A stretch of DNA of 64,000 bases from Bacillus sp. SLBN-46 (GTDB taxonomy: Bacteria > Bacillota > Bacilli > Bacillales > Cytobacillaceae): positions 4,409,001-4,473,000 of the forward strand of contig NZ_JAVIZM010000001.1 in the NCBI RefSeq assembly GCF_031453555.1, given 5' to 3'. Numbering within the stretch: the first letter of the stretch is position 1; each line of letters begins with the position of its first letter. Of the stretch, positions 37,670 to 46,394 are shown piece by piece. The notes beneath the pieces were generated by a model, which searched no databases, was not told the origin of the DNA, and saw only the letters and a list, made by a program, of their open reading frames with translations. Position numbers and translations under genes: made by a program.

Positions 37670-39052
37670 TTATTCGCTAAAAACTAAAAGTGAACAGCAC
37701 TCAACGTGCGCCGTATGCGGAAACATATCCACAGGCTGAATATATTTAACCTCATACTTCGAACTTAAAGTCTGAATATCTTTCGCCAAAGTAGAAGGGT
37801 TGCAAGACACATAGATCAACTTTTCAGGCTTCACTTGTAAAATGGTTTGAAGCAGTTGGTTATCTAGGCCGGTTCTCGGTGGATCGACCACAATGACATC
37901 CGGCTTCCAGCCTTTTTTCACCCACTTAGGCAGAACTTCTTCCGCTTTACCTGGAACGTATTTGGTATTGGTGAAACCGTGACGCTTGGCATTTTTCTTC
38001 GCGTCATCAATGGATTCTGGAATTATGTCCATGCCGCGCACTTCTGCTGCCTGATCCGCCAGCCACAATCCAATCGTTCCCACCCCACAATAAGCATCAA
38101 CAATTTTCTCTTTACCTGTCAGAGTGGCTGCTTTTTTCACCTCGTCGTAAAGCTTCACGGTTTGGATCGGATTTAATTGAAAGAACGTTCTTGCTGACAG
38201 CTCAAACTGCAGGTCCCCTAGTGTCTCTTGGATAAACTCTTCGCCAGCTAGCGCAAGGGTTTCCTCTCCAAAAATCAGTGACGTTTTTTCACCGTTAATG
38301 TTTTGAACAATTGATTTTACCTTCGGAAGCCTTTTTTGAAGTTCTTCTATTATTAACTCCTTTTTCGGCAGTTCTTTTTGTGTAGTAATAAGGACAACCT
38401 GTAGCTCGCCCGTTTCTACTCCTACGCGGGCAACTATTGTTCTAACGATACCTTTACCCGTTTTTTCATTATAAATAGGAATTTGTAGGTCCTCTAGGAT
38501 TGATTTTACCTTTGTGACCGCTTCGTTTGTTTGTGAATGCTGGACCGCACAATGTTCGATATCGATAAGTTGGTGCGAGTTCATTCCATATAATCCGGCT
38601 AACACCTTGCCATTTTTCTGAGCCACTTGGAAACTGCTTTTATTCCGGTAGCCCCACGGATTTTCCATTCCAATCGTTTCACGGATATCCAGCTTGTTGA
38701 CTGCTAGTTTTGTATGCCGCTCCAGTGATTGAATGATGATATCTCGTTTTTCTTTTAATTGCTGTCCGTACTGTAAATGCTGCAGCTGACAGCCGCCACA
38801 TTGCTCATAAACCGGGCATGGCGCTTGTACACGATGCGGTGATTGGATACGGATCTTCTTAATTTTTGCCTCAGCGAATTTAGGATTAATTTTCGTAGCC
38901 TCAACGACTACCTCTTCACCCGGAAGCGCACCCGGTACAAACACGACTTGCTTTTTAAAATAGCCGACGCCTTCCCCATTAATTCCTAATCTTTTGATCG
39001 TTAACGGAAAGGTCTGCTTCAGTTGAATTTTAATACTTTGCTCGGTTTTCAT
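37670..39052 (-). CDS. rlmD: 23S rRNA (uracil-5-)-methyltransferase RlmD/RlmCD
   Basis: This 460-aa SAM-dependent enzyme methylates C5 of uridine in 23S rRNA. An N-terminal TRAM domain (about 10-65) is followed by four [4Fe-4S] ligands (C79, C85, C88 in [10 protein letters not shown], and C168 in IEHCAV), the SAM motif [23 protein letters not shown] and the catalytic Cys in YVSCNPSTL. In B. subtilis the equivalent (RlmCD, YfjO/YefA type) modifies U747 and U1939. It follows alkA by 12 nt, as in the B. subtilis yfjO-yfjP neighbourhood, so the two are probably cotranscribed. Confidence 0.92.
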   Translation of the reverse strand: MKTEQSIKIQLKQTFPLTIKRLGINGEGVGYFKKQVVFVPGALPGEEVVVEATKINPKFAEAKIKKIRIQSPHRVQAPCPVYEQCGGCQLQHLQYGQQLKEKRDIIIQSLERHTKLAVNKLDIRETIGMENPWGYRNKSSFQVAQKNGKVLAGLYGMNSHQLIDIEHCAVQHSQTNEAVTKVKSILEDLQIPIYNEKTGKGIVRTIVARVGVETGELQVVLITTQKELPKKELIIEELQKRLPKVKSIVQNINGEKTSLIFGEETLALAGEEFIQETLGDLQFELSARTFFQLNPIQTVKLYDEVKKAATLTGKEKIVDAYCGVGTIGLWLADQAAEVRGMDIIPESIDDAKKNAKRHGFTNTKYVPGKAEEVLPKWVKKGWKPDVIVVDPPRTGLDNQLLQTILQVKPEKLIYVSCNPSTLAKDIQTLSSKYEVKYIQPVDMFPHTAHVECCSLLVFSE

Positions 39053-39064
39053 ATATTCACTCCA

Positions 39065-39925
39065 TTATTCAAGGCTTCTCCATAAATACAAAGAAGCGTA
39101 GCTTTGATAAGGCTCCCAGCCTTGTTTATAGTGTTCCATTTCTTCAAAAGTTGGCTTTGTTTCCAACTTGTACAATTTTTTCAGTGCATTTTGGATGCCT
39201 ATATCGGCCATCGGAAACAGGTTAGGCCTCCCCATACCAAACAATAGGAAATTCTCAACCGTCCATTTGCCAACTCCGCGAATCAGCGTTAATTTTTGAA
39301 AAATTTCTTCGTCTGTTAGCATTTTGAGAGCCTGTAAGTTCAGACCCTTTTCGACGATTTCCTTCGCAATTTGAATCATGTATTCCGCTTTCCTACCGCT
39401 GAATTGCAGCTCACGCAGTTGTTCTACCGTTAGGGTAGCTACTTTTTCAGGTTGAGGAAAGAACCAAACACCGTCGATTTCATAGCCAAATGTTTTTACA
39501 AAACGCTCCGTTAACCGATAGGCAAACGTCATATTTATCTGCTGGTGGATAATACACTTGATGAGGCTATCAAATAGACCGAAATCAAGGACGAGCGGTG
39601 TGCCAATGAATGTGTCGAAGATGTCCTTAAGGTCGGTTTGTTGAAAGTGATTATGGATTGGTTTTAAAGATATATTCCATTGAAAAAGTTCGGATATATG
39701 TGGTATGGCAACATCTTTATCCGTTTGTCCTTTTACGGTAAATGCAGGCTGATCGACCGTACCAATTGTCGTCACTTCTATAACCTGTGAGCGGTTGCCA
39801 ATAACAACAGGCACTCTGATGGACCGAGCTTCTATATCTACCTGTTTCAATGGATCTGGTTTATGCCTCATTAGCACACTATCGAAATTATAAGGACCTT
39901 TGAAATGAATCTCTTCTCTCCACAC
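39065..39925 (-). CDS. DNA-3-methyladenine glycosylase (AlkA/YfjP type)
   Basis: This 286-aa base-excision repair enzyme has an N-terminal AlkA-like beta domain and a helix-hairpin-helix-GPD core: LTLIRGVGKWTVENFLLFG is the hairpin and D241 in MADIGIQNAL the catalytic Asp. It removes alkylated purines from DNA. It resembles B. subtilis YfjP, which also lies between the RNA methyltransferase and pdaA-side genes. It is the upstream partner of rlmD. Confidence 0.88.
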   Translation of the reverse strand: MWREEIHFKGPYNFDSVLMRHKPDPLKQVDIEARSIRVPVVIGNRSQVIEVTTIGTVDQPAFTVKGQTDKDVAIPHISELFQWNISLKPIHNHFQQTDLKDIFDTFIGTPLVLDFGLFDSLIKCIIHQQINMTFAYRLTERFVKTFGYEIDGVWFFPQPEKVATLTVEQLRELQFSGRKAEYMIQIAKEIVEKGLNLQALKMLTDEEIFQKLTLIRGVGKWTVENFLLFGMGRPNLFPMADIGIQNALKKLYKLETKPTFEEMEHYKQGWEPYQSYASLYLWRSLE

Positions 39926-39986
39926 GGGCAGATTCCATCCTTTAGTATTTTCCCCGTATTATAGCACGAAAAATATTGAAAAGGGA

Positions 39987-40017
39987 AAAACCGAATTTCT
40001 CTGTGAAATTCGGTTAG
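39987..40017 (-). terminator. Terminator of pdaA
   Basis: AACCGAATTTC, loop TCTGT, GAAATTCGGTT; on the minus strand followed by TTTCCCTTTTC. It begins 5 nt after the pdaA stop. Confidence 0.85.
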
Positions 40018-40021
40018 TCGA

Positions 40022-40783
40022 TTATTCTTTAAACTTATCAAGGCTCTTGAATTTATAGCCTCTCTTTTTCAAATCTATAATTGCCTTTTCTAGTGCATCG
40101 GCGTTATCCTGTGAAATTGAATGCAACAGCATCACACAACCGGGGTGAGCCTGTCTCATAATGTTGTCATAGGCATATTGCCAGCCTTTTTGCTGATTGA
40201 CATTCCAATCAACGAACGCCATCGACCAAAACACATGTGTGTACCCTTCTTCTTTCGCAATCTGCAAAGTTCTTTCACTAAAAACTCCACGTGGCGGACG
40301 AAGGTATTTCATCTTTTTTTGACCAGTAATTTCGGTTGTTCGTTTCTTTACTTTTGCCAATTCTTCACGAATTCGTTCGTCACTAACGGCTGTAAAATCA
40401 GGATGATGCCAAGAATGATTGCCAATAATATGGCCTTCTTTGACTATGCGTTTGGACAGTTCTTGCTGGGACTCTAAAAAGTGCCCGGTGACAAAAAAAG
40501 CAGCTGGTACTTTTTCTTTTTTTAACACATCAAGAATTTTCGGCATTTGTCCGTTCTCATACCCGCTATCAAAAGTAAGATATAAGATTTTTGAGTTCGG
40601 GTTTCCTTTGTAAAACGCCCCGTATTTCGCCAAAATCTGATCGTAGGCTGCACCCGCTTCTGGCGGTTGCTCATTGACAGATTTTTTAAAGCCCCAATGA
40701 ATGGGTTGATTGGAGACAGCTGCATAGGTCATTTGCGGAAGGACTAGTAACCCCGCAATCAGCAGGCTCGTTATTCTTTTCAT
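40022..40783 (-). CDS. pdaA: Delta-lactam-biosynthetic N-acetylmuramic acid deacetylase PdaA
   Basis: This 253-aa secreted enzyme has a cleavable signal peptide (residues 1-22, ending TYAAVS) and a NodB/polysaccharide deacetylase domain. LTFDSGYENGQM carries the catalytic Asp in the PdaA-specific TFDSGYEN form, HSWHHPDF the metal His residues, and LRPPRGVFSE and VMLLHSISQDN the other motifs. PdaA deacetylates muramic acid to form muramic delta-lactam in spore cortex and is needed for germination, which marks the host as a spore-former. The B. subtilis gene (yfjS) also lies near alkA and rlmCD. Confidence 0.93.
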   Translation of the reverse strand: MKRITSLLIAGLLVLPQMTYAAVSNQPIHWGFKKSVNEQPPEAGAAYDQILAKYGAFYKGNPNSKILYLTFDSGYENGQMPKILDVLKKEKVPAAFFVTGHFLESQQELSKRIVKEGHIIGNHSWHHPDFTAVSDERIREELAKVKKRTTEITGQKKMKYLRPPRGVFSERTLQIAKEEGYTHVFWSMAFVDWNVNQQKGWQYAYDNIMRQAHPGCVMLLHSISQDNADALEKAIIDLKKRGYKFKSLDKFKE

Positions 40784-40845
40784 CCATGTTCCCCCTAGTT
40801 TGTTTTTTTTAGTGTTTGTTTTATTGGGGAAAAGATGATTAGTAT

Positions 40846-41811
40846 TTATAGGAAATCCTTGGGTTGGTGGTAGATGCGGCCTTTTGTGGTGCCTGTTGAA
40901 GGGAAATCTAATAAGAAAATAAAGTAGGTTGCTGACCTTGATGATGGAAGATGTAGAAAGTTTCGTATTTCCGTATTAGTAAATGAGGGATTTATGAGCA
41001 GGAAATAATCAGCCATCGCATTTAAAAAGGCATCGGGTGAAAGGAAGTGACAAATTGGACAAATCCAATTCTTTCTTTTGTAGTTCATTGGTACATAGAA
41101 GCACTTTGGGCATTGAACTCCTGTTATTATATCTAGTATCGTCACGTTGAACTTCTCCATAATGTTTGTGTTCAATGGCGTGTGTTTTTTTAGTAACAGC
41201 TTTTTAATCTTTTCTACGATCTTATTATCAATATATTCCTTTCTGTAATAACGATATTTTTCCTCCATTTTATTAACTAAATCACTTGCGCGAAAAATCT
41301 TTCTATGTGCCTCGGTGTAACCTGCGTCAATAGTGACCTCAGTTGATGATTTACTTATGACTACTAACGATTCGATCGGAATTTGGGGTATTTTGTGTTT
41401 CTCTAAAAAGTACTTTAGTAATACGTTATGGCGATTGGCTTGTATAATTGGATTTTCAAATACGTTGCGAGTATCCAAATACTCTTGAATCATTTGTTCT
41501 TTATCAATATAAAGTTTTCCGGAATGATTTTTCCCATCAAGCATGAGAATAAACTTAGTAGATAATAGGAGAGTATCAATTTGAAAGTAAGTATCACCAA
41601 ATGGGAGACGTAGATCGTGGAAAATGCGAAACCTTTGGGGTGGAATTTGGCTTAAAAAATAGTTGATTGTTTTTTCACCGTTATAACCAGACCTTAAATT
41701 CTTTATATATGACTTTAAATCCCCCCTACACGGACGGTTTTCCGCTGTTCTTCTCTCTAATGCTTCTGCTTTTATTAAATTAATGGGTAATTTAAGATCT
41801 TTATCAAACAA
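40846..41811 (-). CDS. NERD domain protein with C-terminal zinc ribbon
   Basis: This 321-aa protein has a nuclease-related NERD domain at about residues 36-160 (SGYNGEKTINYFLSQIP, then FQIDTLLLSTKFILMLDGKN, with the Asp and Lys expected of PD-(D/E)XK-like folds). A zinc ribbon CPKC...CPIC lies near residue 235-260, and the tail (FTNTEIRNFLHLPSSRSATY) suggests a small helix-turn-helix. NERD proteins are thought to act in DNA processing; function is unproved. The start is TTG 9 nt after GGAGG. Confidence 0.8.
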   Translation of the reverse strand: MFDKDLKLPINLIKAEALERRTAENRPCRGDLKSYIKNLRSGYNGEKTINYFLSQIPPQRFRIFHDLRLPFGDTYFQIDTLLLSTKFILMLDGKNHSGKLYIDKEQMIQEYLDTRNVFENPIIQANRHNVLLKYFLEKHKIPQIPIESLVVISKSSTEVTIDAGYTEAHRKIFRASDLVNKMEEKYRYYRKEYIDNKIVEKIKKLLLKKHTPLNTNIMEKFNVTILDIITGVQCPKCFYVPMNYKRKNWICPICHFLSPDAFLNAMADYFLLINPSFTNTEIRNFLHLPSSRSATYFIFLLDFPSTGTTKGRIYHQPKDFL

Positions 41812-41946
41812 TTTATGATACCTCCTTTGTATTTTAGATAGAATTTCGGCTAATGAACCGGATTTCCCTTTGTTTCCTATGTGGACTTCTTGTGACTTTT
41901 TTGATTTGAGAGAAGTTTGGTGTAATTTCAGTGTGTCTGGAGAGGA

Positions 41947-42170
41947 ATTCTACAAATTGAAGGACGAATTCTACAAAATTTCAAGTTATTCTACAAAATC
42001 GGGGGTGAATTCTACAAAATCTGGTAACCGACTTCCAATTGTTAACGTTTCAGATCAAGGTTGAAGATTATTCTACAAATTGGGAGAGGAATTCTACAAA
42101 AATTTGATTTATTCTACAAAATTAAGGTTGTATTCTACAAAACATGGAAATCAATTTCCAACTAACAATT
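41947..42170. repeat. Eight-box phased repeat ATTCTACAAA, two units of four
   Basis: ATTCTACAAA occurs at 41947, 41968, 41988, 42009 and again at 42070, 42091, 42111, 42132. Within each block of four the spacing is 21, 20 and 21 nt, and the second block is offset by exactly 123 nt. Each block ends with a related sequence (ACTTCCAATTGTTAAC / ATTTCCAACTAAC). It fills the 41812-42320 gap between the NERD gene start and the fumarase terminator. A plus-strand frame (41870-42064) crosses it but lacks a ribosome site. Confidence 0.85.
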
Positions 42171-42270
42171 AAGTGAGCAAAACCGAAGGCTAAGGCCCCA
42201 AGATAGGATCAACAACCACGCAAAGCCCACGAACAAATAGATAGCCGCAGCCCCCTCCCCCAAACCAAGC

Positions 42271-42301
42271 AAAAAGGGCCAAGCACCAAGGTGCCCAGCC
42301 C
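42271..42301 (-). terminator. Terminator of the fumarase gene
   Basis: On the minus strand GGGCTGGGCACC and GGTGCTTGGCCC pair around TT, followed by TTTTTGC. It lies 20 nt past the stop. Confidence 0.8.
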
Positions 42302-42320
42302 CCAAACAAATCCCACAATC

Positions 42321-43874
42321 CTATTTAAATACCGGTTCCTTAAACTGTGCCAATTTTTCCAATGAAGACTTATCCACATCAGCATGCAAGCTGTTGCCGT
42401 GGGAATCCATCGTTACAACGGCAGTGAACCCTTCTACGCGAAGATGCCACATCGCCTCTGGAATACCGAATTGCATTAAATCCACGCCTTCGACACCCTT
42501 GATACAGTCCGCATAATACTGAGCTGCACCCCCGATTGCGTTCAAGTACACGCCGCCGTGCTCCTTCAACGCAGCCAATGTCTTCGGTCCCATACCGCCT
42601 TTACCGATTACAGCGCGGATACCGAATTTCTTCATGATGTCACCTTGATATGGCTCCTCACGAATACTTGTTGTTGGTCCAGCCGCCTTAACGTGCCATT
42701 GACCAGCTTCGTCCTTCAACATAACCGGACCGCAGTGGTAAATAACTTGGCCATCTAAATCAACTGGCGCATCGTGATCGCTTAAATATTTATGGATTGC
42801 ATCACGTCCTGTGTACATTAATCCGTTAATTTTAACCACATCTCCAACTTTCAACTCACGGATTTGCTCTTCGGTAATTGGCGCCTGCAAAGTGATGAAT
42901 TCCTCAGAATCGCCAGCCGAAGCAGCTGCCGTTTCTTTCGCTGCCTCACCCTCTGCGAAATCAATGAACTCACCATCTTGGTATGCCCATTCTGTAATTT
43001 CACCTGATACAGGATCCACGCTTACACCTAAGCGGCGGAAGGCCCAGCAGTTATATGCAACGGAAACATAGAAGCTAGCGGGAATACGGTTCATTACGCC
43101 AACTTTACAGCCTAGTAAGGTAGCTTCCCCGCCAAAGCCCATTGTTCCGATTCCAAGCTTGTTCGCATTTTCCATTACATACTCTTCAAGTTTACGAAGG
43201 TCTTCATTTGGATTCACGTCATCCACAGAACGGAATAACTGTTCTTTTGCTAAATCATAGCCAGATGAACGGTCGCCACCGATACCGACGCCGATAAACC
43301 CTGCGCTACAGCCTTGGCCTTGAGCCTGGTAAACGGAATGCATGACACATTTACGAATACCGTCTAGGTCGCGGCCTGCGCGGCCAAGTCCATCTAATTC
43401 ACAAGGAAGGCTATATTGAATATTTTTATTTTCACAACCGCCGCCCTTTAAAATCAAGCGGACATCGATGTAATCTTTTTCCCATTGGTCAAATTTCATG
43501 ACCGGAAGTCCAGCACCAAGGTTATCCCCACTGTTTTCACCTGTTAGTGAGTCAACAGAGTTAGGGCGTAGCTTTCCTTCTTTTGTCGCTTGGACAATTG
43601 CATTTTTAATGGCTTCTTTCATAACCAATTGGTTTACACCAACAGGAGTTTTAATTTTGAACGTTGGTAAACCTGTATCCTGGCAAATCGGTGATACTTG
43701 ATCGTCTGCCATTTTGATGTTATTAGTGATGGTTGCAAGGCTCATTGCCGCACTTGTACCAGCGTTTTCAAGTTCCTTAGCTTTTTTCACAGCCCGACGG
43801 ACGTCCTTAGGAAGCTTTGTAGACGTTTCAACAATTAGCTTGTACATGCTTTCTTGAAATTTTTCGATATTCAA
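42321..43874 (-). CDS. Class I fumarate hydratase (iron-sulfur, oxygen-sensitive type)
   Basis: This 517-aa enzyme interconverts fumarate and malate in the TCA cycle. It joins the alpha part (SPICQDTGLPTFKI, GGGCENKNI, with the [4Fe-4S] Cys ligands) and the beta part (VIYHCGPVM, GKGGMG, GGAAQYYADCI), as in FumA/FumB, with an Ala/Glu-rich linker near residue 325. It is not related to the class II FumC typical of Bacillus. The likeliest start is TTG at 43874, 8 nt after AAAGGGG; the open frame runs ten codons further. Two cre elements flank its promoter. Confidence 0.9.
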   Translation of the reverse strand: MNIEKFQESMYKLIVETSTKLPKDVRRAVKKAKELENAGTSAAMSLATITNNIKMADDQVSPICQDTGLPTFKIKTPVGVNQLVMKEAIKNAIVQATKEGKLRPNSVDSLTGENSGDNLGAGLPVMKFDQWEKDYIDVRLILKGGGCENKNIQYSLPCELDGLGRAGRDLDGIRKCVMHSVYQAQGQGCSAGFIGVGIGGDRSSGYDLAKEQLFRSVDDVNPNEDLRKLEEYVMENANKLGIGTMGFGGEATLLGCKVGVMNRIPASFYVSVAYNCWAFRRLGVSVDPVSGEITEWAYQDGEFIDFAEGEAAKETAAASAGDSEEFITLQAPITEEQIRELKVGDVVKINGLMYTGRDAIHKYLSDHDAPVDLDGQVIYHCGPVMLKDEAGQWHVKAAGPTTSIREEPYQGDIMKKFGIRAVIGKGGMGPKTLAALKEHGGVYLNAIGGAAQYYADCIKGVEGVDLMQFGIPEAMWHLRVEGFTAVVTMDSHGNSLHADVDKSSLEKLAQFKEPVFK

Positions 43875-43930
43875 TTCGAGTACCCCTTTCCCTTTGTTCC
43901 CCAAATGTATCTATTTTCAATTTTATAACT

Positions 43931-43996
43931 TTTTCACGTTTCCATTATACTCCTATAATCCTCTGAATTAAAGAATAAGGTTGCAAACGAATTCAT
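43931..43996 (-). promoter_or_regulatory. Fumarase promoter with flanking cre sites
   Basis: On the minus strand TTTAAT (43967-43972), 17 nt, TATAAT (43944-43949). A perfect cre, TTGCAAACGAATTCAT (plus strand, 43981-43996), lies just upstream of the -35, and a one-mismatch cre (43931-43944) overlaps the -10 edge and start region. CcpA control of a TCA enzyme is expected. Confidence 0.65.
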
Positions 43997-44036
43997 TCCA
44001 TTATAAGGAAAATAGACCCCATTTCCCCCAAATAAA

Positions 44037-44064
44037 AAGAGCCTGTTGTGTTAAACAGACTCTG
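44037..44064 (-). terminator. Terminator overlapping the SE1561-type gene stop
   Basis: On the minus strand AGAGTCTGTT and AACAGGCTCT pair, followed by TTTTTATTTG. The stop codon of the small gene lies in the loop. Confidence 0.8.
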
Positions 44065-44248
44065 GAATATCACGATTATTAAATTCCTTACATTTAGACT
44101 CCATATCATCCAACATAGAGATTAAGCGATCAATATCCTCAAGATCCGTATCTTCCGGATCAATTGCATCAAGCACATCGATAAACATATTTAAACGCTG
44201 TTTTAAAAAGGTAACTTGTGTGTTTTTATCTTGTAATGGACTGCCCAA
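44051..44248 (-). CDS. SE1561 family small protein
   Basis: This 65-aa acidic, helical protein (QVTFLKQRLNMFIDVLDAID, then DTDLEDIDRLISMLDDMESK) matches the SE1561 family conserved in Firmicutes; its function is unknown. The start is TTG, 8 nt after AAAGGAG. It is monocistronic between yfkD-like and fumarase genes, with a terminator that contains its stop codon. Confidence 0.78.
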   Translation of the reverse strand: MGSPLQDKNTQVTFLKQRLNMFIDVLDAIDPEDTDLEDIDRLISMLDDMESKCKEFNNRDIPESV

Positions 44249-44357
44249 GCTGCTCGCTCCTTTCGTGTTCCGTTTTCATCCTATCGTAAAAAGACGGCTG
44301 TTGGCAATAGTTATCCGTATTTTACCCAACTTTTAGAAAAGAAAACGCGAGCCACCT

Positions 44358-44397
44358 GCAAAAAAAAGACCCCTGCAGCCAATCAGCAGGAGTCCTT
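44358..44397 (-). terminator. Terminator of the yfkD-like gene
   Basis: On the minus strand GACTCCTGC and GCAGGGGTC pair around a 9-nt loop, followed by eight T. It begins about 10 nt after the stop. Confidence 0.8.
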
Positions 44398-44405
44398 TCT
44401 CACCA

Positions 44406-45206
44406 TCATCGCGGACGCTCGGAAGCAGCAAAACCAAATGATACATAATCCTGGACCGGAATCCAAGCACCAATTCCTTGTGATGTCACGTTCTTAACAA
44501 CAATAAACTTTTTACTGCCCTTAAGCATCAAATACACTTCACCGTAAGTCACTTTGCCTTTTTCATTTACCCCAGGTGCATATGCATAAAGGTACCCTAA
44601 GCGATTTGGCGGGATATTGTAAATGTGATCATTTTTCGTTCCTGCACCAATAATGGTTTCAAACGACAACGGAAGACGAGTTTTTTCCATCGCTTTTAAC
44701 AGCATCATCTTTTTCACATCTTCAGGATTGGCAATTTTCGCAGTCAGGCCACCTCTAACGATTTTCTGAGCCTCTTGCACATACTTAATTTGATATGGCA
44801 CTTTCCCGCCACGATTATCAAAATAATTAGTGTTAATTTTTTGGTACTCCCAATTCGGAGAGGTCTCCGTTGACTCATAATTTAATGGCCATTGTCCGAG
44901 ATAAATAATCGCACGGTAGCCAAGTGCAAACGGAGTACTGTTGATACTTGACTCATTGAGCATACGAATTAAATCAGGATTTTGAATCTTTACTTTAGAA
45001 GAGTTGATTAGTTTTTTTGTTAAATCACTCGGCTGCAATAAAGGTAAGTCCTGTGTTGAATTCGGATACGTATTTTCCTTCGTGATATTTCGAACCGAGG
45101 CTGGGACTTGATACTTTACCTGGTCTTTTGCTTTTTGAGCGAAAGCAGATGGAATAAAGGTTAGCATTAATAGCAGTGTCATTAGAATCGATACATTTCT
45201 CTTCAC
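44406..45206 (-). CDS. YfkD-like secreted protein
   Basis: This 266-aa protein has a signal peptide (MKRNVSILMTLLLMLTFIPS, cleavage after AFA) and a single unknown domain matching B. subtilis YfkD in length and in the central segment PFALGYRAIIYLGQWPLNYES. YfkD is a sporulation-associated protein of unknown function. Here it lies near the YfkE- and YfkF-like genes as in B. subtilis, with the YczE gene and a repeat array inserted between. Confidence 0.82.
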   Translation of the reverse strand: MKRNVSILMTLLLMLTFIPSAFAQKAKDQVKYQVPASVRNITKENTYPNSTQDLPLLQPSDLTKKLINSSKVKIQNPDLIRMLNESSINSTPFALGYRAIIYLGQWPLNYESTETSPNWEYQKINTNYFDNRGGKVPYQIKYVQEAQKIVRGGLTAKIANPEDVKKMMLLKAMEKTRLPLSFETIIGAGTKNDHIYNIPPNRLGYLYAYAPGVNEKGKVTYGEVYLMLKGSKKFIVVKNVTSQGIGAWIPVQDYVSFGFAASERPR

Positions 45207-45295
45207 GAGGTTAAACTCCTTTCACTAATAGCATTACCATGTCTGCTACTAGTTTTTTCGGAGTTCATTAATATTATCCATTCAAGCAATTAATT

Positions 45296-45913
45296 TCAAT
45301 ATTTCGCCTGCAGTCGTCCCATTAATTTTTCAAAAAAAGGAAAGAAAAGCTGAATGGCAGGACCAACGGTAAACGTAATAATAATCGTTCCATACGAAAT
45401 CGGTCCATGTAAAAGGAACGCTGGAATTAAAGCGGTAATCTCACCGATCGTTTTTGCCATCATTAAATTCACACGAAAACGCTCCTTGATGGCTAACATA
45501 AAGTTATCAATAGGACTTTGCGGAAACTTTGCCTGAATATAAATCGCCGCACCGAATCCGATAATTAAAATTCCTACCAAGAGCATCGCTATTTTTGCAA
45601 TAAACCCATGTACTTCAAATAATTCAAAGAACGTCATCAGCCAAAAATCAACTAAAGACCCAATCACTATAATTGTAAAAAGTGATAGAATTGCCGGCCT
45701 TCTTTTTAATAGTAAGGAATTGACGATAACTAAAATAGCCCCATCAATCATGACCCATTTACCAATCGACAAGCCCACCTTTTTGGTAAGAGCATAATTC
45801 AGTGCATCCCAGGCACCGACCCCAATATCCGCTACCTTAATAGTCATACATACGCCAAAAGTCATAATGACTAAGCCAAAAATAAAAAATAATAGCCTAA
45901 TAAAAAATTTCAT
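45296..45913 (-). CDS. YczE/YyaS/YitT family membrane protein
   Basis: This 205-aa protein has five transmembrane helices. The family segment GVCMTIKVADIGVGAWDALNY follows the first helix, and PQSPIDNFMLAIKERF lies near residue 145. It matches the YczE group of membrane proteins, whose function is not established. AAAGGAG lies 6 nt before the ATG. An interrupted palindrome (TGTAAAT...ATTTACA, 45949-45977) lies about 40 nt upstream and could be a repressor site. Confidence 0.85.
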   Translation of the reverse strand: MKFFIRLLFFIFGLVIMTFGVCMTIKVADIGVGAWDALNYALTKKVGLSIGKWVMIDGAILVIVNSLLLKRRPAILSLFTIIVIGSLVDFWLMTFFELFEVHGFIAKIAMLLVGILIIGFGAAIYIQAKFPQSPIDNFMLAIKERFRVNLMMAKTIGEITALIPAFLLHGPISYGTIIITFTVGPAIQLFFPFFEKLMGRLQAKY

Positions 45914-46394
45914 ATGTTTCTCCTTTAAAATTGGTAAAAAAGTAATGTAAATGCAATAATCTGATTATTTACAAAATTCTAACTTAGATTTATAATAAAC
46001 TTAACCTTTTAAAAAAGGAGGGCAGCAATCAATCGACTACTTATATTTAATTTACTAAGGAGGTTGGGATCCCCGTCTTATATGAAATTCAACACTCGTG
46101 TTTTTATTGTCAATAACTAAACATGAAGGTTGGTGGTTGATGGTCCCAGAAATACGATTGATTTTTGAACCCTAAAAATCATGCTGTTATATTATAGCAT
46201 AGCAAAAATTAAAATTACTCCGTACATTTAAAAAAGTGAAAAAAAAGAGACTCTAGGCCAGTTGGCTTAGAGTCTCTTTCAGTTTAGGTGTTATCACAAA
46301 GATTGGTGTTATTCATACTTATGTTTTCCATGAAGTCGCACATCTTTTGACCTGAATAATTTCATCCATTTTGCCCGAACTCATCTCAGGTCCT
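45914..46394. other. Intergenic region with two ribosome-site-like sequences and a terminator
   Basis: On the plus strand AAAAAAGGAGG is followed 6 nt later by an open frame beginning ATC (INRLLIFNLLRRLGSPSYMK..., 30 codons), which contains a second AAGGAGG. No ATG/GTG/TTG fits the first site. It may be a remnant of a mobile element or a leader peptide with an altered start. The rest shows nothing recognisable apart from the terminator at 46243. Confidence 0.3.
46243..46283. terminator. Strong bidirectional terminator
   Basis: AAAGAGACTCTAGGCC and GGCTTAGAGTCTCTTT pair around AGTT, preceded by A8 and followed by TTTC. It lies between the small unexplained frame (plus) and the repeat array. 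Confidence 0.8.

Noticed and set aside
41870..42064. 64-codon plus-strand frame across the ATTCTACAAA boxes
   Set aside because: No ribosome site, and 20-nt steps between boxes break any in-frame repeat; the DNA phase explains the pattern better.
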